This document shows, piece after piece, positions 1 to 5,127 of a stretch of 5,127 nucleotides of DNA. The stretch covers positions 1-5,127 of the forward strand of contig JANXVQ010000177.1 of NCBI GenBank assembly GCA_025351545.1, read 5' to 3'. The notes beneath the pieces are model-generated. The model was not told the origin of the DNA and made no database searches. It saw nothing but the letters and a program-made list of their open reading frames with translations. Numbering within the stretch: the stretch's first letter is position 1; every line of letters starts with the position of its first letter. The stretch is from Spirosoma sp. (GTDB taxonomy: Bacteria; Bacteroidota; Bacteroidia; Cytophagales; Spirosomataceae). The translations under genes and the position numbers were made by a program.

Positions 1-78
1 TTGAAATCGTTTCTGGTCAAGTCCGGTAGCTGAGCGCCAATGACGGTCTGTTCGTAAGTTAGTGGTTGAGAAGTTCAT
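1..78 (-). CDS. Probable transposase, N-terminal fragment (runs off left edge)
   Basis: Reading leftward from the ATG at 78-76 gives 26 open codons that reach the window edge; the peptide starts MNFSTTNLRTDRHWRSATGL and continues DQKRFQ. A short N-terminus with an 'LRTDRxWRSATGLxxxxF' pattern resembles the helix-turn-helix start of DDE transposases (IS5-like) that I recall from Cytophagales; the family is from memory and the catalytic domain is out of view. The gene points away from kup, so its own end of the element should lie in the gene-free region to its right. Inverted repeats there (194-202, 237-245) are candidates. Only 26 residues are visible, so this could also be a decayed copy or an unrelated short gene start. 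Confidence 0.55.
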   Translation of the reverse strand, partial: MNFSTTNLRTDRHWRSATGLDQKRFQ

Positions 79-193
79 GGCATAAAATTAACTCATTTTA
101 GGAACTATAACGAATTGAATATCACCCCTGCAACAACTCTAATATGTACGTCTCAACTGATACTTTGGTTTTATAGCGCTAATGTGGCATCAT

Positions 194-245
194 CCCTTTC
201 TCTTGACTGATTAAATTTCAGGTATAGGGCCTGTCTGAGAAAGGG
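194..245. repeat. Inverted repeat, possible insertion-sequence end
   Basis: CCCTTTCTC at 194-202 is matched perfectly by its reverse complement GAGAAAGGG at 237-245, with a 34-nt spacer. The right arm is the end of GGGCCTGTCTGAGAAAGGG (227-245), whose shape is like terminal inverted repeats of IS5/IS1182-type elements (inference from memory). Allowing one indel, the similarity runs a few bases further inward (TTGAC against AGAC). It lies 116-167 bp upstream of the transposase start, a reasonable distance for an element end. The other end of the element is not in the window, so target duplication cannot be checked. Confidence 0.35.
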
Positions 246-332
246 TATCAGATAAGCCGTAATGACTTTTTCATGACGTATACTGTATGCTGACAGCATA
301 TACCTACCTTAACAATAGTGAACTCTGACAGG
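230..332. repeat. Imperfect inverted-repeat pair, possible small non-autonomous element
   Basis: CCTGTCTGAG at 230-239 and CTCTGACAGG at 323-332 are inverted copies matching at 9 of 10 positions, enclosing about 83 bp with no ORF. A 7-bp direct repeat, CAGGTAT, lies near the two outer edges (219-225 and 329-335) but overlaps the right arm, so it is not a clean target duplication. The size and structure would fit a MITE or a decayed insertion-sequence end; chance is also possible for arms this short. Confidence 0.25.
286..300. repeat. 15-bp palindrome, possible operator or cruciform
   Basis: TATGCTG-A-CAGCATA is a perfect 7-bp inverted repeat around one central base. A further GTATA (279-283) and TATAC (298-302) flank it, so a longer bulged stem is possible. 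It lies upstream of both kup promoter candidates. It could be a binding site for a dimeric regulator or part of the small repeat element around it; nothing in the window identifies a regulator. Confidence 0.3.
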
Positions 333-350
333 TATTACTTACTAGCTAAA

Positions 351-358
351 TAAGTTTG
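351..358 (+). promoter_or_regulatory. Candidate -7 promoter element, distal, for kup
   Basis: TAAGTTTG matches the Bacteroidota sigma-ABfr -7 consensus TAnnTTTG exactly. A -33 TTG is not obvious; CTGACA at 325-330, with a 20-nt gap, is the nearest candidate. Transcription from here would pass through the terminator-like hairpin at 371-392 before reaching kup. An 8-base motif with four T's is easily met by chance in AT-rich DNA. Confidence 0.3.
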
Positions 359-370
359 TTATCAACCTCT

Positions 371-392
371 GGCCCGCTTTTTGGGGCTTTTT
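371..392 (+). terminator. Weak terminator-like hairpin upstream of kup
   Basis: GCCC (372-375) can pair with GGGC (384-387), plus a G-U pair at 371/388, around an 8-nt loop GCTTTTTG, followed by TTTTT at 388-392. The stem is short, so it is a weak candidate. It lies between the two promoter candidates and could stop or attenuate transcription coming from the left, or insulate kup from the neighbouring mobile DNA. Confidence 0.35.
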
Positions 393-415
393 ATGTCGTA
401 TAACTTTCGATTAAC

Positions 416-425
416 TTAACGTTAA
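416..425. repeat. 10-bp perfect palindrome TTAACGTTAA
   Basis: TTAACGTTAA is its own reverse complement and sits 17 nt upstream of the proximal -7 candidate, about where a -33 box or an operator would lie. It could be a regulator site, but AT-rich 10-bp palindromes also arise by chance. Confidence 0.25.
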
Positions 426-442
426 TGAAGCCAAACATCGGT

Positions 443-450
443 TATCTTTG
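443..450 (+). promoter_or_regulatory. Candidate -7 promoter element, proximal, for kup
   Basis: TATCTTTG matches TAnnTTTG exactly and lies 46 nt before the kup ATG, so a start near 456-458 would give a leader of about 40 nt. The -33 region (about 418-425) has only TT within the palindrome TTAACGTTAA, so the upstream half is poor. On position this is the better of the two kup promoter candidates. Confidence 0.4.
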
Positions 451-479
451 GGCCGTTTTGACCCGTACGTAGAACAAAA

Positions 480-491
480 AGGCGAAAGCCT
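480..491 (+). promoter_or_regulatory. GAAA-tetraloop hairpin just before the kup start codon
   Basis: AGGC (480-483), loop GAAA, GCCT (488-491) forms a 4-bp stem capped by a GNRA tetraloop. After an A-A mismatch, three more A-T pairs are possible, reaching into TTT at 493-495. The hairpin occupies the position of a ribosome binding site, ending 5 nt before the ATG at 497. No Shine-Dalgarno sequence is evident. It may affect ribosome access or mRNA stability; the function is inferred. Confidence 0.4.
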
Positions 492-496
492 ATTTT

Positions 497-2449
497 ATGG
501 AAGACAAAAAACATATAGATACCGTTACGGCCGCAGGTCTGCTAGTAGCAATGGGTATTATCTACGGCGACATTGGTACGTCGCCTTTATATACACTCCG
601 GGCTATTATTGGGCCAAATAACCTTATTCGAGCCGATGTTGTTCGTGGAGCCCTCTCCTGTGTATTGTGGACACTAACACTCCAAACAACCGTTAAATAT
701 GTTATCCTGATTTTACGGGCCGACAATCGTGGAGAAGGAGGTATTTTCGCACTGTATGCCTTGGTTCGCCGGCACGTACGCTGGCTCACACTCCCGGCTA
801 TTATTGGTGGGGCGGCCCTACTGGCCGATGGTATTATCACGCCCCCTATTTCGGTTTCATCTGCAGTTGAGGGACTAAGGCTACTCTACCCGGCCATTAC
901 CCATTTGCAAATCATTGAGATCGTTATCGCGATTTTAACGATTCTCTTCCTGATTCAGGTCTTTGGAACCAATGTAGTTGGTACGGCTTTTGGGCCTATC
1001 ATGCTCGTGTGGTTTGTTATGCTGGGTGCGCTCGGCATCATTCAGATTGCTCACGCTCCGGGTATTCTGGCCGCGGCCAATCCATACTATGCCTGGTGGC
1101 TACTATCCGAGTATCCGGGTGGTTTCTGGCTTTTAGGCTCGGTTTTCCTCTGCACTACCGGTGCAGAAGCGCTGTATTCCGATATGGGCCACTGTGGGCG
1201 GTCAAATATTCGGGTTAGCTGGATATTTGTCAAATCATGCCTGATACTCAATTACTTTGGCCAGGGTGCCTGGCTTGTGAGTATGCAGGGGCAGACACTA
1301 AAAGATCGAATTCCGTTCTATGAAGTAATGCCGCCCTGGTTTCTGACGATCGGCATTGTCATTGCAACAGCTGCCACCGTTATTGCCAGTCAAGCCCTTA
1401 TCAGCGGGTCGTTTACACTCATTAGCGAGGCCATTCGTCTTAATTTCTGGCCAAAAGTTGTGCTACGGTATCCAAGCCTTCAAAAAGGGCAACTTTATGT
1501 GCCAAGCGTTAATTTGTTACTTTGGGCGGGGTGCGTGGGGGTGGTGCTTTATTTTCGGGAGTCGTCGAATATGGAAGCAGCCTATGGACTGGCCATTACC
1601 CTGACGATGCTCATGACCACCTTACTCATGTCATATTATCTCTACACGCACAAGTATCAGGCGTGGTGGGTAGTATTGTTCCTGATAGTTTATCTCGGCA
1701 TCGAAGGGTGTTTTCTGGTGGCCAACCTTATCAAGTTCCCACATGGTGGCTGGGTATCAGTATTGATTGGGGCCGCCATTGCCGGGGTCATGTATATCTG
1801 GCTACAGGCATTCCAGATCAAACTTCGTCTGACAGAATACGTCCGAATCGATCAGTATACACAGGCCATTAAAGAACTCAGCCGCGACATAAGTATTCCG
1901 AAATATGCTACGCACATCGTGTTCATGAGCAATGCCGCCCGACAGTCGGAAATTGAATCAAAAATCATTTATTCAATCTTCCAGAAACGTCCGAAACGCG
2001 CTGACATTTACTGGTTCGTTCACGTCGATACCACCGATGATCCCTATACAATGGAATATAAAGTGAACACCATTGCTCCCGACGATGCCTACAAAGTGAC
2101 CTTCAGATTAGGGTTCCGAGTTGAACAACGTATTAATCTGTTCTTCCGCAAGGTGATCGAAGACATGGTAAAAAACAAAGAAGTGGATATAACCAGCCGC
2201 TACGAATCACTCAGTCGACAAAATGTAATTGGTGATTTCCGGTTTGTCGTTCTGGAGAAATTTCTGTCATTCGAGAATGAACTCCCCGCCCGCGAACGCA
2301 TGATCATGAATATTTACTTCACGATTAAAGGTTTCACCACGCCCGAAGATCGCTGGTTCGGACTGGACAGCAGTTCGGTTAAGGTCGAGAAAGTGCCGCT
2401 TGTTATTCGCCCGGTCGAAAACGTCCAGCTCAAACGCATTACTACGTAA
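497..2449 (+). CDS. kup: Kup-family potassium uptake transporter
   Basis: A low-affinity K+ uptake permease of the inner membrane, probably K+/H+ symport as in E. coli Kup (622 aa); the 650 residues here are full length. About twelve hydrophobic segments fill residues 12-440, followed by a soluble cytoplasmic domain to 650. Family signatures include GIIYGDIGTSPLYTL (20-34), RADNRGEGGIFAL (74-86), NYFGQGA (252-258), ATVIASQ (293-299) and SSNxxAAYG (356-364). D25 corresponds to E. coli D23. D111, in ADGIITPPISV, stands at the position of E. coli E116; Asp there is, from memory, common in other Kup proteins. The ATG at 497 leaves a short polar N-terminus before the first membrane segment, as expected. 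It is probably expressed alone from the upstream promoter candidates; the large hairpin after the stop separates it from the epimerase. No c-di-AMP riboswitch is recognisable. Confidence 0.96.
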   Translation: MEDKKHIDTVTAAGLLVAMGIIYGDIGTSPLYTLRAIIGPNNLIRADVVRGALSCVLWTLTLQTTVKYVILILRADNRGEGGIFALYALVRRHVRWLTLPAIIGGAALLADGIITPPISVSSAVEGLRLLYPAITHLQIIEIVIAILTILFLIQVFGTNVVGTAFGPIMLVWFVMLGALGIIQIAHAPGILAAANPYYAWWLLSEYPGGFWLLGSVFLCTTGAEALYSDMGHCGRSNIRVSWIFVKSCLILNYFGQGAWLVSMQGQTLKDRIPFYEVMPPWFLTIGIVIATAATVIASQALISGSFTLISEAIRLNFWPKVVLRYPSLQKGQLYVPSVNLLLWAGCVGVVLYFRESSNMEAAYGLAITLTMLMTTLLMSYYLYTHKYQAWWVVLFLIVYLGIEGCFLVANLIKFPHGGWVSVLIGAAIAGVMYIWLQAFQIKLRLTEYVRIDQYTQAIKELSRDISIPKYATHIVFMSNAARQSEIESKIIYSIFQKRPKRADIYWFVHVDTTDDPYTMEYKVNTIAPDDAYKVTFRLGFRVEQRINLFFRKVIEDMVKNKEVDITSRYESLSRQNVIGDFRFVVLEKFLSFENELPARERMIMNIYFTIKGFTTPEDRWFGLDSSSVKVEKVPLVIRPVENVQLKRITT

Positions 2450-2454
2450 ATATT

Positions 2455-2528
2455 GAAAGAGCGAAAGAGTGAAAGAGCGAAATTGATGCGCCAGCCACTC
2501 TTTTGCTCTTTTACTTTTTCGCTCTTTA
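2455..2528 (+). repeat. Large hairpin built of 8-bp GAAAGAGY repeats
   Basis: The left arm (2455-2482) is three tandem octamers, GAAAGAGC, GAAAGAGT and GAAAGAGC, plus GAAA. The right arm (2501-2528) is the mirrored set (TTTTGCTC and similar); CACTC just inside it adds part of a fourth unit. The arms pair over 27 of 28 positions in RNA, three as G-U, with an 18-nt loop at 2483-2500. It starts 5 nt after the kup stop and ends 6 nt before the epimerase ATG. It may act as a transcription terminator for kup (the 3' arm is T-rich, but no separate U-tract follows), as a mRNA 3'-end stabiliser, or as a cis element limiting translation of the epimerase. I recall similar repeats between Cytophagales genes, so it may belong to a dispersed family. 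Confidence 0.85.
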
Positions 2529-2534
2529 CAAAAT

Positions 2535-3596
2535 ATGAAACTTCTCATCACCGGCGGAGCTGGATTTGTTGGCTCGTCACTGGCTATTTCGCTGAAGAAA
2601 AACTACCCTCAGTATCAAATATTTGCACTCGATAACCTGAAACGACGCGGGTCGGAGTTAAGCCTTGCCCGGCTGAAAGCGGCCGGCATTGAGTTTCTAC
2701 ACGGCGATATTCGGAACAAAGAAGATTTCGACGCCCTGCCCGCGGTTGATACGGTCATCGAAGCATCGGCGGAGCCATCGGTACTGGCTGGTTTGGACGG
2801 TACACCCGACTACCTCATCAACACCAATCTGTTTGGCACTGTCAATTGCCTCAACTATGCCTTAAAACACAAGGCCAGCTTTATTTTTCTGTCAACGAGC
2901 CGCGTTTATCCGATCAAAACCATCGAAACCCTAAATTTCGACGAAGCTGATACACGCTTTGTACTAACTGATAATCAACTGGTTCCGGGTGTTTCGTCGA
3001 AAGGAATTGCCGAGGATTTTCCGCTCAACGGTGCCCGGTCGCTTTACGGCACAACCAAGCTGGCATCGGAGTTGCTCATTCAGGAGTACAATGAGTTTTA
3101 TGGCCTGAAAACAGTCATCAATCGTTGTGGAGTTATTACGGGTCCCTGGCAAATGGGCAAGGTCGATCAGGGCGTTATGGTGCTTTGGATTGCCAAGCAT
3201 TATTTCGAGCAGCCACTTGCCTATATTGGCTACGGCGGAACGGGAAAACAAACCCGCGACATGCTACACATTGCCGACCTCTACCGGCTGATCGACTGGC
3301 AGTTACACAACCTGGACAAAGTAAATGGCGAGATTCTGAATGCAGGCGGTGGCAACGAAAGCAGCGCATCCTTGCAGGAATTAACCAAGATCTGTCAGGA
3401 AGTAACCGGCAAAACTATCCCGATCAAGCAAGTCACCGAAAACCGAACCGCCGACATCCGGCTTTACATTACTGACAATACAAACGTAACGGCACGTACA
3501 GGCTGGAAACCTGAACTCGGCATCCGCGAAATCGTGACCGACATCCACGACTGGCTCAATGAAAACCGGGCCGCCCTGGAACCGATTCTAAAATAG
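2535..3596 (+). CDS. NAD-dependent sugar-nucleotide epimerase/dehydratase (extended SDR)
   Basis: A cytoplasmic extended short-chain dehydrogenase/reductase of 353 residues that should epimerise or dehydrate an NDP-sugar. The Rossmann motif TGGAGFVG is at 6-13; D33 (in ALDNLKRRG) would bind the adenosine ribose and favours NAD; GDIRN is at 57-61. The catalytic set is T121 (in STSRVYP) with Y171 and K175 (YGTTK). A C-terminal substrate domain contains GKQTRDMLHIADL and a NAGGG stretch. The DNLKRRG and GDIRN segments and the overall layout resemble CDP-paratose/CDP-tyvelose 2-epimerase (RfbE, about 340 aa) more than GalE, but the substrate is uncertain. The usual 'H-AA' motif reads EASAEP (76-81) and VYG reads VYP. 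No glycan-synthesis genes are visible nearby. The start at 2535 fits because the Rossmann fold begins at residue 2; the leader is TACAAAAT with no Shine-Dalgarno sequence. Confidence 0.88.
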   Translation: MKLLITGGAGFVGSSLAISLKKNYPQYQIFALDNLKRRGSELSLARLKAAGIEFLHGDIRNKEDFDALPAVDTVIEASAEPSVLAGLDGTPDYLINTNLFGTVNCLNYALKHKASFIFLSTSRVYPIKTIETLNFDEADTRFVLTDNQLVPGVSSKGIAEDFPLNGARSLYGTTKLASELLIQEYNEFYGLKTVINRCGVITGPWQMGKVDQGVMVLWIAKHYFEQPLAYIGYGGTGKQTRDMLHIADLYRLIDWQLHNLDKVNGEILNAGGGNESSASLQELTKICQEVTGKTIPIKQVTENRTADIRLYITDNTNVTARTGWKPELGIREIVTDIHDWLNENRAALEPILK

Positions 3597-3623
3597 TTTA
3601 CCCATTTTTTCAGACGAATATTC

Positions 3624-3656
3624 GCCCCAATTCCCATCGGAATCGGGGCTTTTTTT
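3624..3656 (+). terminator. Rho-independent terminator after the epimerase
   Basis: GCCCCAATTCC (3624-3634) pairs with GGAATCGGGGC (3639-3649) at 10 of 11 positions around the tetraloop CATC, followed by seven T's (3650-3656). It begins 27 nt after the epimerase stop. In the reverse direction there is no T-run after the stem, so it works for the plus strand only. A short palindrome, CGAATATTCG, overlaps its left edge at 3615-3624. Confidence 0.92.
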
Positions 3657-3691
3657 AGGTGTTTCTCAGTCCCGCCAGCCAACGGGTTTAC

Positions 3692-4011
3692 CACCACCGT
3701 TTCTCTGGAATTTGCCAGGTTATGAACATTACCGATTAGGGTCGATGGGGTGTATCCACCAATCCGCCAATGTTTTGGGCCTAATCCTGAAACAATTTGA
3801 AGTACCGGTACGCATCCTTCGTAAGTAAGGTTTGCCGAACGCTGACGAGGCACAGCCCATGCTGATAAAAAGGAATTTGCGCCACGTTGTGTAGGCTTAT
3901 CAGCCCACCATTGGTATACTGGTCATCGAACATGTTGATGGTGTAGCTGTGAAGGATTTCCCAGCACTGCGTCCGGCAGAAGTAATCGAATTTATATTCA
4001 TTGACGGGCCA
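3692..4011 (-). pseudogene. Decayed DUF4249 gene (C-terminal remnant)
   Basis: DUF4249 proteins are Bacteroidota cell-envelope proteins of unknown function, often lipoproteins encoded beside a TonB-dependent receptor. Minus-strand translation from 4011 runs WPVNEYKFDYFCRTQCWEIL and continues with family-like segments including DDQYTNGGLIS, NVAQIPFY, VSVRQTLLTKDAYRYFKLFQD. It then meets TAG at 3783-3781, where homologues I recall have Gln (QDQAQN), so this looks like CAG to TAG. It continues AQNIGGLVDTP, then needs one extra C in the C4 run (3750-3747) to read PSTLIGNVHNLANSRETVV, after which similarity stops. The N-terminal half, including any lipoprotein signal, is missing: the homologous part starts 7 nt after the receptor stop. 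The only ATG nearby (4012-4010) gives MARQ then stop. A truncation, a nonsense codon and a frameshift together make a functional product very unlikely. The family assignment is from memory. Confidence 0.8.
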
Positions 4012-4018
4012 TGACTAC

Positions 4019-5127
4019 TTATTTGAACTCGAAATTGTAGGTTAGACTAGGAATCGGGGCGCCAAATATGCTAAGTCGATACGGGTTAGTGGCCTGTCCT
4101 TCAGTACGGTAAAAAATTGAATACACATTCTTTCGACCATACAGATTATACACCGTAAAGGTCCAGTGGCCCTGCCAGCGTCGGTTTTTCAGGCTGGGAT
4201 TGTAGATGTTCCAGGCAAAATCCAGCCGGTGATAGTCGGGCAAGCGGTACTGATTACGCTCGTCGTAGTACGGATACGTCCGGCCCTGATACCGAATAAA
4301 TCCTTCTGGCGCGGTGTAGGGACGGCCCGTGCTGTAGACGAAATTGAACGAAAAACTGTGCGTTTTCCCCTGATTAATGGTCAGGCTCATATTCACGCTG
4401 TGCGGCCGATCGTAGTTGGCCCGATACCAGTTGCCTCCATTGATCTGCTGCTGAAAATCGGCACCATTGTTGACCTGATTCAGTGTTCGGGCATAGGTAT
4501 AATTGACCCAACCCGTTAGCTCACCCTTTTTCCTGGATACCATCAACTCCATCCCGTACGCTTTACTACGGCCCGACAAAAGTTGCGTTTCGGGATACGG
4601 TTGCAGCAAAAAATCGGCTCCCGGTTTGTAGTCCAGAATGTGCTGTGTACTGCGCCAGTACACCTCCGCTGATAACTCAAAAATGTTGTTCTTCGAGTTC
4701 AGAAAATAGCCCGCTGAAAACAGCTGGCTCACCTGTGGCTGAATATGGGCATCAGCCGTTTTCCAGCGCGAGGTAGGCAAAGGCGTAGTCGTGTTGGTAA
4801 TTACCTGTAAATACTGCCGCATCAGGTTATAGCCGAGTTTGACGGAGGAGTTGGGCGTCAACGCATAGCGCAAACCCAGCCGGGGTTCAAAACCACCGTA
4901 TTGTTTGGTTACCTGACCGGCGCCAAATACCGTAGAATCCACAACCGTAGTCGCGTCGGGCACTTCGCCAGTTGTATAACGACGGACTACGGATGGCCCC
5001 AGGTTTAGAAAGTGTGAGTAGCGCAGTCCCGCCGATACAGCCAGTTTATCCGACAAGCTAGTCTCATCTTCGATATGAATGGCCAGCTCCAGTGCATTTT
5101 CGACGGGCGTTCTCTGGTAATTGACGG
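4019..5127 (-). CDS. TonB-dependent outer-membrane receptor, C-terminal part (runs off right edge)
   Basis: The frame stays open from the stop at 4021-4019 to the window edge, giving 368 C-terminal residues. A start at the TTG at 5056 is only apparent: the frame continues upstream as VNYQRTPVENALELAIHIED. The protein is the end of a 22-strand beta-barrel that imports a substrate using TonB energy; the plug domain is off the edge. Alternating strands and receptor signatures are visible: FEPRLGLRY, SVKLGYN, WKTADAHIQPQ, SAGYFLN, a YGMEL segment, GWVNYTYART, NYDRPHSVN, STGRPYTAPEG, and RNQYRLPDYHRLDF within the last 100 residues. It ends TYNFEFK, close to the aromatic C-terminal strand needed for barrel assembly. 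The type resembles receptors paired with DUF4249 proteins, which agrees with the remnant just downstream. The substrate cannot be told from this part. No truncation or frameshift is seen in the visible portion. Confidence 0.9.
   Translation of the reverse strand, partial: VNYQRTPVENALELAIHIEDETSLSDKLAVSAGLRYSHFLNLGPSVVRRYTTGEVPDATTVVDSTVFGAGQVTKQYGGFEPRLGLRYALTPNSSVKLGYNLMRQYLQVITNTTTPLPTSRWKTADAHIQPQVSQLFSAGYFLNSKNNIFELSAEVYWRSTQHILDYKPGADFLLQPYPETQLLSGRSKAYGMELMVSRKKGELTGWVNYTYARTLNQVNNGADFQQQINGGNWYRANYDRPHSVNMSLTINQGKTHSFSFNFVYSTGRPYTAPEGFIRYQGRTYPYYDERNQYRLPDYHRLDFAWNIYNPSLKNRRWQGHWTFTVYNLYGRKNVYSIFYRTEGQATNPYRLSIFGAPIPSLTYNFEFK

Larger units (their letters stand above)
79..496. other. 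Gene-free region between transposase start and kup
   Basis: All frames on both strands are interrupted by frequent stops, and I recognise no protein remnant. The AT-rich left part (79-226) is probably insertion-sequence DNA upstream of the transposase. The remainder holds inverted repeats, a near-perfect palindrome, a terminator-like hairpin, two TAnnTTTG promoter candidates and a hairpin at the kup start, each listed separately. No tRNA-like cloverleaf or recognisable riboswitch core was seen. Confidence 0.6.

Noticed and set aside
300..496. c-di-AMP (ydaO-type) riboswitch upstream of kup
   Set aside because: Such elements are long and structured with conserved core motifs; none of these is recognisable and the short AT-rich leader has only small hairpins.
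562..1872. ORFs in other frames inside kup (562-840 minus, 1009-1218, 1356-1604 and 1522-1872 plus)
   Set aside because: All lie within the strongly supported kup reading frame and show no independent domain or start signal.
2512..2519. TACTTTTT as a -7 promoter box for the epimerase
   Set aside because: It lacks the final G, has no well-spaced TTG upstream, and falls inside the repeat arm whose sequence is explained by the octamer unit.
2455..2528. CRISPR array
   Set aside because: The repeat unit is 8 bp without spacers and the two halves are inverted rather than direct.
2267..2635. Short ORFs on both strands over the repeat hairpin (2267-2551 minus, 2453-2635 plus)
   Set aside because: They arise from stop-poor GAAAGAG-type repeats and from overlap with the ends of kup and the epimerase; no domain, no leader signal and no plausible start.
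3464..3853. 129-codon minus-strand ORF
   Set aside because: Its downstream two-thirds is antisense to the epimerase end and the terminator. Only the NVHNLANSRETVV stretch is meaningful, and that belongs to the DUF4249 remnant, read here after its frameshift.
3925..4014. Plus-strand reading of about 29 codons (EHVDGVAVKDFPALRPAEV...) that looks protein-like and ends in TGA
   Set aside because: It is the exact antisense of the DUF4249 remnant, has no gene structure upstream, and the minus-strand reading is clearly the family match.
4166..4519. 117-codon plus-strand ORF
   Set aside because: Antisense to the receptor barrel; the composition mirrors the real gene.

Overview
The window looks like a Bacteroidota chromosome, most likely an environmental Cytophagales such as a Spirosoma-like genus. 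The clues are a TonB-dependent receptor next to a DUF4249-type gene, candidate promoters of the TAnnTTTG type, start codons with A/T-rich leaders and no clear Shine-Dalgarno sequence, and mid-range base composition. The genus is an inference.

Layout, left to right. (1) Positions 1-78, minus strand: the first 26 codons of a probable transposase, the rest lying off the left edge. (2) Positions 79-496: a gene-free region holding inverted repeats that may be insertion-sequence ends, a palindrome, a terminator-like hairpin, two candidate Bacteroidota promoters and a GAAA-capped hairpin directly before the next gene. (3) Positions 497-2449, plus strand: a full-length Kup-family potassium transporter of 650 residues. 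(4) Positions 2455-2528: a striking hairpin built from 8-bp repeats, filling nearly the whole 85-bp gap. (5) Positions 2535-3596, plus strand: a 353-residue extended-SDR sugar-nucleotide epimerase/dehydratase, followed by a strong rho-independent terminator at 3624-3656. (6) Positions 3692-4011, minus strand: a stretch without a long ORF that translates, with one nonsense codon and one frameshift, as the C-terminal part of a DUF4249 protein. I call this a decayed gene. (7) Positions 4019-5127, minus strand: the C-terminal 368 residues of a TonB-dependent outer-membrane receptor, running off the right edge.

Kup and the epimerase point the same way, but the large hairpin between them argues against simple co-transcription, and they have no obvious shared pathway. 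The receptor and the DUF4249 remnant were once a receptor/lipoprotein pair read from right to left. The receptor's C-terminus is intact while its partner has lost its N-terminal half and carries inactivating changes. The most noteworthy points are this hidden pseudogene and the octamer-repeat hairpin ending 6 nt before the epimerase start codon. I see no convincing new multi-gene system.
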